In this document: positions 1 to 9,492 of the stretch, in pieces
How the letters are laid out: every line of letters starts with the position of its first letter
How positions within the stretch are numbered: position 1 is the first letter of the stretch
Source: Fragilariopsis cylindrus CCMP1102
Taxonomy: Eukaryota; Bacillariophyta; Bacillariophyceae; Bacillariales; Bacillariaceae
Reading direction: 5' to 3'
Assembly (NCBI GenBank): GCA_900095095.1
Contig: FMBT01000167.1
Coordinates: forward strand, 1-42,269
Length of the DNA stretch: 42,269 bases
The notes under the pieces: generated by a model
The model's input: the letters and a program-made list of their open reading frames with translations, nothing else
What the model was told of the DNA's origin: nothing
Databases searched by the model: none
Made by a program: the position numbers and the translations under genes

Positions 1-1572
1 GAACATCATAAACTGGTGCCTGTAGATTCAACTACAACATAAAGTGCATGCATTTAATTTTCAAGTACATATGATACACATCATGTGCCACTGCACTACC
101 TAGCGGTTTCAAACCTCCTGGATTAGCACTTCAGTACTATATTTTATCTAACACATTGATTATTTGTTCTATCTTTATATCTTGAAGTTGCAAAGCCATC
201 TAAAATAAACATAATTTAATTGTTCATTGACTACAACATCTACTTTTTTCCTTTGGTGCAAATAATTTAGTACCATGTTTGTATTGTAGCACTGACTAGG
301 GGATTTCACATCACATATGTACTTGTACTGTTCGTACTTTGACATTATGGATATTGGAATCATCCCAGACATCATTGGCCGTATTATCGATATAGACAAC
401 CTATATTGTTTCCTATCACAATCCAAAACAACTACTTCTACTACTACTACCTACCAACCTACAAGTAGTGTTTCTTCATTGGAGCACTTCCTCCAAAAAC
501 TATACTTGACAAACAGACCAATATTTGTGGCCCATTTTTGGACGTTTATATTTGCTTATTTGGCTCAATTATCTGTGAATACTTGCAACATTTTTTACTA
601 CTAGTAAGCATTTAGTTGCACTATACATAAAGCATACACAATAGATAAACTTTTTGCACCTCATCACTCTAGTGGATTTTTAGTCAAGAAGATTTTATCA
701 TTATTTGATTGATATTCAACAGATTAATAGTACCATTATTTTTCCATATTATGGACCTGTTATAGAATTAATTGAGTAAGCAATCATTGACTATTTTTAT
801 CTAGATATCATCATTTATTTGTTCCATTCAATCATTCAATCAAGAAAGTGTACATCGTACGGTACAGTAGTAACGTTACAATATTAATACTACTGTACAG
901 TCTACGCTCGATAAGAAATACACTCACAATTTTCGGACTTGGTGTGTTTCTTATGGAGAGTGTGTTTCTTATGATTGTCGTGAGTGACCCATCAATCACT
1001 ACACAGGATCCACTACAGGCTATTTAGTCACGAGTCCCGTTAAAACTGATCTGGTGTATTTCTTATAGAGCGTGTATTTCTTAAATGTGTATTTCTTATC
1101 GAGCGTAGACTGTACTACCTGACCTGTACTGTAAATTAGTACGAAGTATGATTATATTGCTAAATTCAGTTTTTTTGGTACGATCATGTTTAGTAAGTTA
1201 CTAGTATGGCGCGTTGTTTTCGTTTGCTTTTTCCGCGCTAGAAAAAAAAGTTATTGCACGTTCAGTTCTACGTTTTTCGTACAATGTATCGTCCTTTCTT
1301 CCATCCGTTTTTTTTCGCGCCATTTTTCGGAACTTCCTGAAGAGGGAGGAGATGCTCTCTTTGTTGCAAGTTCGCCGTACCCTCTGCAGTAAAAAGTCTT
1401 GAAGATGATGATTATGATGCAAAAAGTCATGGTGTGCTCATAAAATTAACCACAAACTCGACGGACAATCAGTGAATCCACACAATCCACACAATTCAAC
1501 CATAACAAACAGTAAATAATAGAGTAGTAGTACAACTAACTCATCATTTTTATTCATAATCCTAACGACAAC
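1..1572. other. Intergenic, no gene seen; contains a MITE
   Basis: Only short, compositionally biased open frames occur here and none resembles a known family. The stretch holds the 215-bp inverted-repeat element at 898-1112. A 10-bp inverted repeat (863-872 with 888-897) lies just outside its left end. The last ~150 bp before 1573 is presumably the promoter and 5' leader of the cyclin gene. Confidence 0.6.
896..1114. mobile_element. Tc1/mariner-type MITE with TA target duplication
   Basis: Positions 898-923 and 1087-1112 are perfect 26-bp reverse complements of each other. Both termini begin CAGTC on the outside and are flanked by TA (896-897 and 1113-1114). TA duplication with CAGT-type termini is the pattern of Tc1/mariner superfamily transposons. 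At 215 bp there is no room for a transposase, so this is a non-autonomous MITE. Inside are several copies of a GTGTRTTTCTTAT subterminal motif (about 942, 960, 1053, 1072, 1087), which could be transposase binding sites. The superfamily is inferred from the ends only. Confidence 0.8.
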
Positions 1573-3829
1573 ATGGATCTTTCAGATAAAATGAGTAGTA
1601 CGAGACGAAGATCTTCCCGTCTTCAGAACGTAGACGATGATGATGTCGACGAGCAACACGACAACGAAAGCATCGCTTTGTCGTTGTCGCGGCGACGATC
1701 TTCTACTAGTGGACGTAGTCGTCGGCAACGAACCACCTCCACTGCAACCACTGACTCCTCTTCAATTACCAAAGAGAATAACCAAGCTCCTCAGCAAAAA
1801 CATGATGATGATGATGATGATGATGATTCTATTCCGAAAAGGCCACGTCGTAGCGCTCGCAATCGTAGCGACAGCAGCAATAACAGACCACAACTACATC
1901 AATCGTCATCATTGAAGAGCAACACGAAGGAAAAGAGAAAAATGACAGCTGATACAACAACAACAACCAGTATGAAATCGGTAACAAGAGCCAGTAAAAA
2001 ACCCAGGACAACAAAAACAAAAAGCACGTTGTCTATTTCCACGACAAAAAGATCGTCCGACGAGAAAACAAACAAAGAATGTCACGCCATCTCCTATTGC
2101 CTTCTCTACCACCACTGGGACAGCATTTGGCTTTGACAGTCCAAATGAAAAAGATGATCATAGATCGCTTCCTTCGGGAGTGGTCAACCTATACAACGAC
2201 GGTTCACCTTTTACTACTACTAATAATAACATTTCCGTTGAACCATCCAATCAGCTGCGCAGAAGACGTAGTACTAAACCTAAACAAAGTCGATCATCGT
2301 TATCATCGTCGTCATTAAGATCACGTTGTGAATATAGTGGACGGTCTATTGTGTATTCCGATTCTTCTACTACCGAATGCTTAACGGTACATTTTATTCA
2401 GACCTATGGCGAAGAATATTGGAACATTCTACATGAATCAGAAAGAGCTATCATTTACGATCCATCAAAGACTAATAATTCCAGTGATAATTTGTCGAGT
2501 CCCAAAACAAGACGTAACAGACGAGGTGGTGGCATGCCATTCGGGTCACCACAATCTACCTCGACATCATCATCGTCACATTCCTCCTCTTCAATGTCTT
2601 CCTCTAATGCTGCTATGTCAAAAGTAACACCGAATGAAAGACAGAATGATTTTGTTGTCGATGAAGATTGGAACAAGAAAAAAAATATACTTAATTTACA
2701 TCAACAACCCTCGAAAGCACTACATTGATTCGGTTCAACCGAATTTAACACCCAAGATGAGATCAATACTAGTTGACTGGTTATCGAATTATCAGAACAT
2801 TTTTCATTCGAATCGTCGACGTTGCATCTAGCTGTTACGATGGTCGATCGTGTCTTGGCAAGTGGAAGGTCACTCCACGGTGGCGATGGTGACGATGAGC
2901 AACGTCGTAGTCGTAGTCGTCGTCGACCACGATCATCGTCACAGACATTTTCATTGGGGTCAACGTCGGTATCAACGTTAACAAAAGAATCACACAGTAA
3001 TAATTACGATTCCGATGTCGACACCGACGAAGAAGAGGATGACAATGATAACGAAGACGAAGACGAAGAGGGGAGTAAGGATACCCATTGTTATCTCATT
3101 CCTAGAGATCGGTTTCAATTGTTAGGCGCAACATGTGTGTGGCTAGCATGTAAGGTCAAAGAAATTTCACCACCAAAAGCGAAGGAAATCGCATACGTAT
3201 CAGATCATATTTATACCGTTGAACAAATCAAAACCATGGAACGAAGAGTTTGTAATGCCTTAAATTTTACATTCTTTGAAGCTCCGACACCGCATCATTT
3301 TTTGTTCGAATTTATGAGGGCAAGCTTCGCACAGGAATCAGCTGCTCGTACTAGTACTAGTACTACTACTTGTACAAACTCTCCTACCGGTGCTTGCTCT
3401 TGCGGTTGCCGTCGATGTCTTATTCCCGCCGCTGCACTGGTGTCGGCTTAGCAATCGATTCTGTATTTCGTGATATGGCACATTACTTGTTGGAATTAGG
3501 TCGTTTGCCGTACGGTCCAACTGGTAGAAAACCCAGCTTGTTAGCTGCCGCGGTGGTTTACCTTACGAGAGTGACTCTAGGCATACCACGTCGGCCGTCG
3601 CTCGGTTACCATCATCGTCGTCTGACCGTGACGCATATTGGACGCCTACACTTGAATATTATACGGGATATGCCAAGAGTGATCTCTTTGATACCGTGTT
3701 GGAGCTTCACGCATACCATATGGCGGCAGAAACGAGCAATCTGAAAGCAGTTTTCAGCAAATACAAGACGAAAAGGTTCATCGCGTAGCGTTAAAGACTG
3801 TTGTGCTAAGAGAAGATTTGGGATTCTAA
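1573..3829 (+). CDS. A/B-type cyclin, frame-disrupted in this sequence
   Basis: The product would be a cyclin that binds and activates a cyclin-dependent kinase. The start at 1573 has a good context (ACAACATGG). The N-terminus is Ser/Arg/Lys-rich and disordered. The cyclin box begins with the hallmark TPKMRSILVDWL (about 2750-2785) and continues as ELSEHFSFESSTLHLAV and MVDRVLA. After a charged insert it resumes with RFQLLGATCVWLACKVKE, then KTMERRVCNALNF. A C-terminal cyclin fold follows (LLAAAVVYLTRVTLGI, then LHAYHMAAE), ending at a stop at 3827-3829. No GT-AG intron accounts for the frame changes near 2050-2085, 2676-2683 (an A8 run), 2782-2790, 3350-3435, 3575-3585 and 3771-3776. Four behave as one missing base and the first two as one extra (or two missing). 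Because homology persists in every piece, base errors or a young pseudogene are both possible. A cyclin is certain; the subclass is not. Confidence 0.8.
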
Positions 3830-4322
3830 AAATTCGTGCACTGGGAGTTAACTGAAATACAAATCTAATAACAATAATAGAAGCGAAACAATATTAAAAA
3901 TACTTAGTACTTGACTCGAATGAAAAAATATAACATTGTCATATTATTTGAATTTATTTCTGTATGAAGTATTGAATACTGTCGGATGGAATTGAATGCG
4001 AAGATAGAATAGAAACGACGTCCGAGATGAGCTGCCCTTCAAGTTTCCATTGTTCGACGTAATAATCTCATTTTAAACTCAGGACTACAGTAGATTAATA
4101 AATTTGTCATATTGTCATAATGTCAAGAAAAGTTTGCAATTTTGGGAAGATCGAATCACGCCCATGTAACGATAAAGTAAATAGTTTTGAGCTCTGAGTA
4201 AAAAAGTTATATTTATGCTATGGTACATTTTCAGTCGATATTAAAACAATCAAGAACGAGAAGTAATTCCATTTTGCCACTCGACTGATCATTCGTAATT
4301 TTTTTTTGCGTTTCGTTTCATT
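3830..4322. other. Convergent intergenic, nothing recognised
   Basis: AT-rich sequence between the 3' ends of the cyclin and NDUFS7 genes. No open frame, repeat or RNA structure was recognised. It presumably holds both 3' UTRs. Confidence 0.5.
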
Positions 4323-5401
4323 TTACTTTCTCATTTTCAATAGTAGGGCTTTGTTTCCTTTGATTTTCTTTTGAAGTTGAAGCATACCGAATAATAATGC
4401 CTCGGCTGTTGGTGGACATCCCGGAACGTAAATATCAACAGGAACGATACGATCGCATCCTCGCACAACTGAATACGAATAATGGTAATATCCACCTCCG
4501 TTTGCACAGATCCCATGGAAACAACCCATCTCGGTTCTGGCATTTGATCATAGACTTTACGTAATGCTGGTGCCATCTTATTGGTAAGTGTACCGGCTAC
4601 GATCATAACATCTGATTGACGTGGAGAAGCACGGAAGACCATACCGAATCGTTCCATATCGTATCGTGATGCAGCTGCGTGCATCATTTCTACGGCACAA
4701 CACGCCAATCCGAAAGTCATCGGCCATAATGAACCCTTCCGTGCCCAATTGACAAGATCATCAACACGACTTATGGTATATTCAACGTTGTCCTTAACAG
4801 GAACCTGATCTAAAAACCGTTGTTCCAATTGGTCACCAATCTCAAGTGTACCGAGCTGGATATAAATGGATTATAAAATTAATTCATTTGTGGTAAGCAT
4901 AGTTTGTTGCGTAATGTTGCGTTGTAATCAGAATTTGATATTTTTTAAAATAAATATAAAGATAAAGAAGGGGATGATTCCGCATTTTTTTCGTTGGTTT
5001 TGTTTCCACACAGGTATAAATCATGCAATAGAAACATCATAGAGAATAATGAAGAGATAAAATCGTATAAGACGGGCGTCCATTTTGTGTGGGTATGTTT
5101 GATTACAAAGCCGTAAAGCAACGATAGGAAGGAAGGAAGAAAGAAAGAGAATATTTGAAATGTGAGCATCAAAAATACTTTAATTACACAAACACGACCA
5201 GTAATCACACGAAACATCCGGGTTTCAATACCGTTTTATTTTTATGAACTTGTATGTACGTACCGCTGATGTTCTCGACTCGGAGGTTCCAGCCATTGAA
5301 CGAACCGCGTTATTATTTAGTCTACTACAACATGATTGAACTGATAGCCTATAAGATGCTCTGGCAATCATAGGTCGAGAAATCGAGGTAAACATACTCA
5401 T
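4323..5401 (-). CDS. NDUFS7: Complex I subunit PSST (NDUFS7/NuoB), mitochondrial
   Basis: Subunit of mitochondrial NADH:ubiquinone oxidoreductase that holds iron-sulfur cluster N2 and passes electrons to ubiquinone. Exon 1 (5401-5264) encodes a 46-residue Arg/Ser-rich presequence typical of matrix import. A 408-nt GT-AG intron (5263-4856) follows, then exon 2 from 4855. Exon 2 shows [28 protein letters not shown], with the first two cluster cysteines. It continues with the [21 protein letters not shown] core, then [18 protein letters not shown] and [14 protein letters not shown] with the other two. Between VSMGS and CANGGG (about 4509-4512) the frame changes as if one base were missing, exactly before the third ligand cysteine. 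Such a conserved subunit is unlikely to be dead, so an error in the sequence is the likely cause. Transcribed divergently from the aldo/keto reductase gene. Confidence 0.92.
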
Positions 5402-5751
5402 CTTGATGGTCTAAAGTTTGTATTTAAAGCAACTTTGTTATGTTGTCGTTGTTACCTTTCTCGTTTCTCAGTGATGAGTTATTTCGAAGTGAAGAATCTG
5501 ATCAACCAATCCCATCTTTGCTTTCTGCGCGCCCACGTAGACACCGCGCGTAGTAGGTGCGTATGTATTGTACGCTGTAATCATATAATCGACACTAGGT
5601 CACGTGGTTCGTTCGTTTGAAAATCCACCCCTTTTTTTTTTCTTTCATTTTTGAAAAAAAGATTTTGCGATCCATTTATTTACTAGTACTGTACGCATTG
5701 TCGAGAATTGTTAGCATAACCTACTGCCCTAATTGTTAATAGTCATACTGT
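5402..5751. promoter_or_regulatory. Divergent promoter interval, NDUFS7 / AKR
   Basis: This 350-bp interval lies between two divergent start codons and must carry both promoters. A palindromic CACGTG (G-box/E-box core, the usual bHLH or bZIP site) sits at 5601-5606, next to a poly-T stretch. Any function for the site is inferred from the consensus alone. Confidence 0.35.
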
Positions 5752-6989
5752 ATGATGATGTTATCGTTATTATTCGCACAAATAATAGTAATAGCGAGCT
5801 TGGCTTGCGGTAGCACTTCTGTTGATGGACTCGCCGTTGGTCGTGTCTCAGCTGGTCCTAATGGGTTTGAAATTTCAAGCATGGGAGTAGGGACGTGGTC
5901 GTGGGGGAATCGTTTTCTATTCGATTATGATACATCACAAGATGAATCTATATACGAAGCTTATCGAGAAGTTCGTAATGCAGGTGTGACTTTGTTTGAT
6001 ACAGCCGATTCATACGGGACATTAGATCTGAATGGACGTGCAGAAATTCTACTCGGTACCTTTGAACGACGGTACTTGAATGAATTAGGAATGAAATCAA
6101 TCAATGACAACAACAATGACGAATATAGTGATAACGAGTTAGTATCTGCATCAACAGCGACAACGGCAGCACCTTGGTGGGATTTAATAGGGAGAGGAAA
6201 AGATGCAGCTAGGACAAATGATAATTATCAGCCTCAACAAGTCGCCACGAAAATTGCACCCTATCCGTGGCGGATCACTCCAAATAGTGTTGTACGTTCC
6301 GCTGAAGGTTCACTTCGACGTTTGGAACAGAAAAGTTATCGGTTGCTCAACTGCACTGGTCAACCGCTAATTATCAACCATTTCAAGAGCGTGCATTATG
6401 GGAAGGAATATGTGACGTGTACGATGAAGGTTTATGTGAGGCTGTTGGCGTTAGTAATTATGGACCGAAACAATTATTTGCTGTTTCAGAAAAATTTCGG
6501 GAACGAGAAGTACCCCTAGCGGTGGCGCAGGTTCAATATTCTCTAATGACATATAACGCAAACACGAATAGCGGTAATGGCAAAGATATGAATGAAGCAT
6601 GTGACGATGTTAATTGTAGACTTATTTCATATTCACCATTGTGTCTAGGATTATTGACGGGAAAGTACACACTTAAGGAAACCAATCGGTTACCGACATC
6701 ACCAGCACGGCAACAACTCTTTAAGGAATTACTTCCCGGTGCACAAGACTTACTCGACACATTAGAGGTCGTTGCGAAGGAATATGGAAAATCTCAATCA
6801 CAAATCGCGATTAATTGGTGTATGAGAAAGGGGACCGTTCCAATTCCTGGATCGAGAAATCTTACGCAGGCAAGAGAAAATCTTGGTGCCACGGGATGGT
6901 CTCTTCGACCAGACGCAGTGCGAGAATTGGAAAGTGCAGCCTCAAAAGTGACGAAACCTATGGTTCAAAATGTTTTTCAAACTGAATAG
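5752..6989 (+). CDS. Aldo/keto reductase with N-terminal leader
   Basis: NADPH-dependent oxidoreductase of the aldo/keto reductase TIM-barrel family, closest in feel to plastid or pyridoxal-reductase-like members. A hydrophobic leader (about residues 1-25, MMMLSLLFAQIIVIASLACG) suggests secretory or plastid routing. The barrel starts at GFEISSMGVGTWSWGNRFLF. Tetrad residues visible are the Asp and Tyr in FDTADSYG and the Lys in VATKIAP. The His lies in QLHW, immediately after a frame change at about 6346-6349 that equals one missing base. After it the protein continues as ALWEGICDVYDEGLCEAVGVSNYGPKQL, then LISYSPLCLGLLTGKY and the cofactor-binding VPIPGSRN. An insert of about 60 polar residues (NNNDEYSDNE..., about 6105-6235) separates the first two strands' region from the Lys motif. 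No intron is seen. The substrate is unknown. Confidence 0.85.
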
Positions 6990-7582
6990 ATATAATATAT
7001 TATATAAATAAAGGAGCAGCACAACGATACATTCAGTACCGTTAGATAAGAATCGCAATGATTTTTTTTCTGTAGTTTTATTCGTAAAAGCATGTACTTG
7101 TATTAAATTGCTATGTATATTGTTTATTGTTAACATGTATTAGCTAACTATTAGTACAAATCGAAGAGAAATTATTGATCTTCTAATTGCGACAAACAAT
7201 TTTTATTTCACTTGTGCGAGAAAAATATTGATTGATTCGAGATCAATCATTTCCCCTCATGGTGACTTGGTGCTTTAGTAAGTACCGTAATATACCATCC
7301 CTGATCAAAAAAAAATATCAAGAATAGAATCCAGATCAAGACAGTGTCGCAATGGTAACAATAGTATCAGTAGACATCAAACAGGCGTATTTTTTCTTTT
7401 CCTCTGTTTGCTTCTACCAAGGTAATTGTCAATAATTAATTTTACTGATGGTATTATCGTGTAATGACAAAAAAAACGTAAGCACTTTGCAACCACGGAT
7501 TTTGCTGTCGTCTTTCACACACACCGTTAGTAGTACATCAAAATACTACTAACAGGTACCACCATTTAGTCACATCTATTGA
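6990..7582. other. Convergent intergenic, nothing recognised
   Basis: AT-rich interval between the 3' ends of the aldo/keto reductase and carrier genes. An AATAAA-like stretch near 7006 could be a polyadenylation signal. Nothing else was identified. Confidence 0.45.
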
Positions 7583-8647
7583 CTAGTATGCCTCCCAATC
7601 GCACACCTGCAATAGAGTGTATTCGTAAACAGGGAATATTATTCCATTGACCGGAAAGGCACGTAAACACGTTACGGACAATCCTCGAAAGAGATGTTTC
7701 CATCCATGTTCCTTGACAATTTTTGAAAAGACCGCCGATATGGTTCGTTCATTTCTTGGCGTATCGATTGGTGCTGTTTGTATCTGTGTTTTGATGACAT
7801 CGAAGGGATATACAATCGCCCACGTCAATGCACCAGTCAAACCTCCCGCAACCGCACTGGCGATCCACGCGTGAGATGCATTCGTCGTCTTCACCGTCGA
7901 ATCGAACGAAGTAGCTGTAACCGTAGCTAGTCCATGTCCATCCATTACGGAAAGTTCCGATTGAACCTCACGTTGATCTAACGTATCTTTGATACGTTTA
8001 TTAAAGACATCGTACAAGGTAAAGTAGGCACCAAAAGCAGGAATTTCTCTCCAACAGGTAATCCACCACCCTCGATATAATGCTGAGACTTTCAAAGGAG
8101 CACTACCATTACCACTACCAAGGATCGTACGCAATGTCGTACGAAGGGGATGCGACGCAGTTGCAGTATTGGTTGTACTTGTAGAAATAACGGCGTCTTG
8201 TATTTGTAATCGACACTTAACGTGTTCCATCGGACAAATAACTAGGGCTTGAACCAAACCGGCAAAGGAACCACAAGCGAATGCCTTAGCATGGGTATGT
8301 TGTGCATTATATTTGTCCTCATACTGTCGTGTTGACCACCCATATGATGAAAAAATAATAGCATTAACGACACATGCCGCGGATAACGGTGCAGCCATAC
8401 CACGAAATAGAGACGACGGTCCACCATATGTTGATCCGGATGCTAACGTTAGTATACTCGGGTTGCCCTTTGCGGTTTGCATCCTAACTTTAAGTGTATC
8501 CATTGGATGTCCTATCACGACAGATGCTGATCCCGCCACACCACCAGCAATAAAATCATGAAGGAAGGAAACTTCCTGTTCATCTTCTGTATTTGTTGCG
8601 GCACTATGATGCGGTTCCTTATGACCTAACTCTTGTTTGTGTTCCAT
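7583..8647 (-). CDS. Mitochondrial carrier family (SLC25) protein
   Basis: Solute exchanger of the mitochondrial inner membrane. At 354 residues it is intronless and intact. The family's three-fold repeat is clear from its PxD/ExxK signatures: PMDTLK at residues 48-53, PMEHVK at 139-144 and PFDVIK at 281-286. Each is followed by the expected loop and the aromatic/Gly signature (LFRGM, LYRGWW, LFRGL). Transmembrane helices flank these in pairs (for example FIAGGVAGSASVVIGHP and WIASAVAGGLTGALTWAIVYP). The N-terminus (about 28 residues) is polar and His/Glu-rich. A polar insert sits between repeats 2 and 3 (about 145-190 and 225-260). The general look recalls the carnitine/basic-amino-acid branch, but substrate contact residues were not assigned. 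Divergent from the Ste24 gene. Confidence 0.93.
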   Translation of the reverse strand: MEHKQELGHKEPHHSAATNTEDEQEVSFLHDFIAGGVAGSASVVIGHPMDTLKVRMQTAKGNPSILTLASGSTYGGPSSLFRGMAAPLSAACVVNAIIFSSYGWSTRQYEDKYNAQHTHAKAFACGSFAGLVQALVICPMEHVKCRLQIQDAVISTSTTNTATASHPLRTTLRTILGSGNGSAPLKVSALYRGWWITCWREIPAFGAYFTLYDVFNKRIKDTLDQREVQSELSVMDGHGLATVTATSFDSTVKTTNASHAWIASAVAGGLTGALTWAIVYPFDVIKTQIQTAPIDTPRNERTISAVFSKIVKEHGWKHLFRGLSVTCLRAFPVNGIIFPVYEYTLLQVCDWEAY

Positions 8648-9028
8648 GATGACTTGTTGTTGTACCGTAGGTATAAATAAATTATGATAATGGGTTAGTA
8701 GTACGTTGATAAGTGTTCAGTTTATTGTAGTGTCAACAAACTATGCCAGAATTGGGGATAGATGATCTTGATAGAATTTGTTCTTTGGAGAATAGCTGGA
8801 AGAGTAAGCTATTGCGTTAATGAGATTATATTGCGAAGACTGAGAGGGTATCTTGTATGTAATGAGAAGAATATAGACGAGAATAGCTAGTAGATAGTTG
8901 TTGCAATGAAAAATAACTTTTCATTTTTATGGAAGCCAACAATAAATGCTGATGACATTGACAAAATTTGCATTTGATCCGTGCTTGTGATTGATTTCAC
9001 ACATTCTCAATTCATTCGTTCGCTCTCC

Positions 9029-9130
9029 GACACATCATTTTTTGCGCGTACGAGGTCTTATTAGAGGTCGTAATGCGCAGACACATCATTTTTTGCGCGT
9101 ACGAGGTCTTATTAGAAGTCGTAATGCGGG
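9029..9130. repeat. 51-bp tandem repeat, two near-identical copies
   Basis: The unit beginning GACACATCATTTTTTGCGCG at 9029 recurs at 9080 with a period of 51 bp. The copies differ at only a few bases (GAGGTCG versus GAAGTCG near the end). Confidence 0.9.
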
Positions 9131-9152
9131 GAAGTTTGCGAACGTGTTATAT

Positions 9153-9158
9153 CACGTG
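9153..9158. promoter_or_regulatory. CACGTG palindrome upstream of Ste24
   Basis: A six-base palindrome matching the bHLH/bZIP core site, in the divergent carrier/Ste24 promoter. It matches the one in the NDUFS7/AKR promoter (5601-5606). A chance occurrence is quite possible. Confidence 0.25.
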
Positions 9159-9492
9159 CGTAAAAAACAATGGCTGTGAACTATTGGATAAGAACAGATG
9201 GTGTCAAGCGAAGTCTAACCGTGTTACGTTCGCGCATACAGTAAGAAGGTATCAAAGTTCATTCAAAAGAACTTTTTCAACACAAAAATCTGAAAATACA
9301 AATAAAATCTGCATCATACAAGAACTTTGCAAACGGTCATTCACAGCTCTGTCATTGTATACGTTGTTGTGCTGAATACTGTTATCAATATACAGTATCT
9401 ATCTTACGACCCCTTAGCATTTATTCATATTCATTGCCTGTACAGCATCGAATATAGGATATAATATAATTTAACATAGCAAAATAAGCATC

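Larger units (their letters stand above)
8648..9492. other. Divergent intergenic with 51-bp tandem duplication
   Basis: An 845-bp interval between the carrier and Ste24 starts. It contains a two-copy 51-bp tandem repeat (9029-9130) and a CACGTG palindrome at 9153-9158. The small open frames around the repeat are not supported as genes. Confidence 0.5.

Noticed and set aside
175-604. Short overlapping frames near the window start
   Set aside because: Low complexity, no motif, no plausible promoter or splice context.
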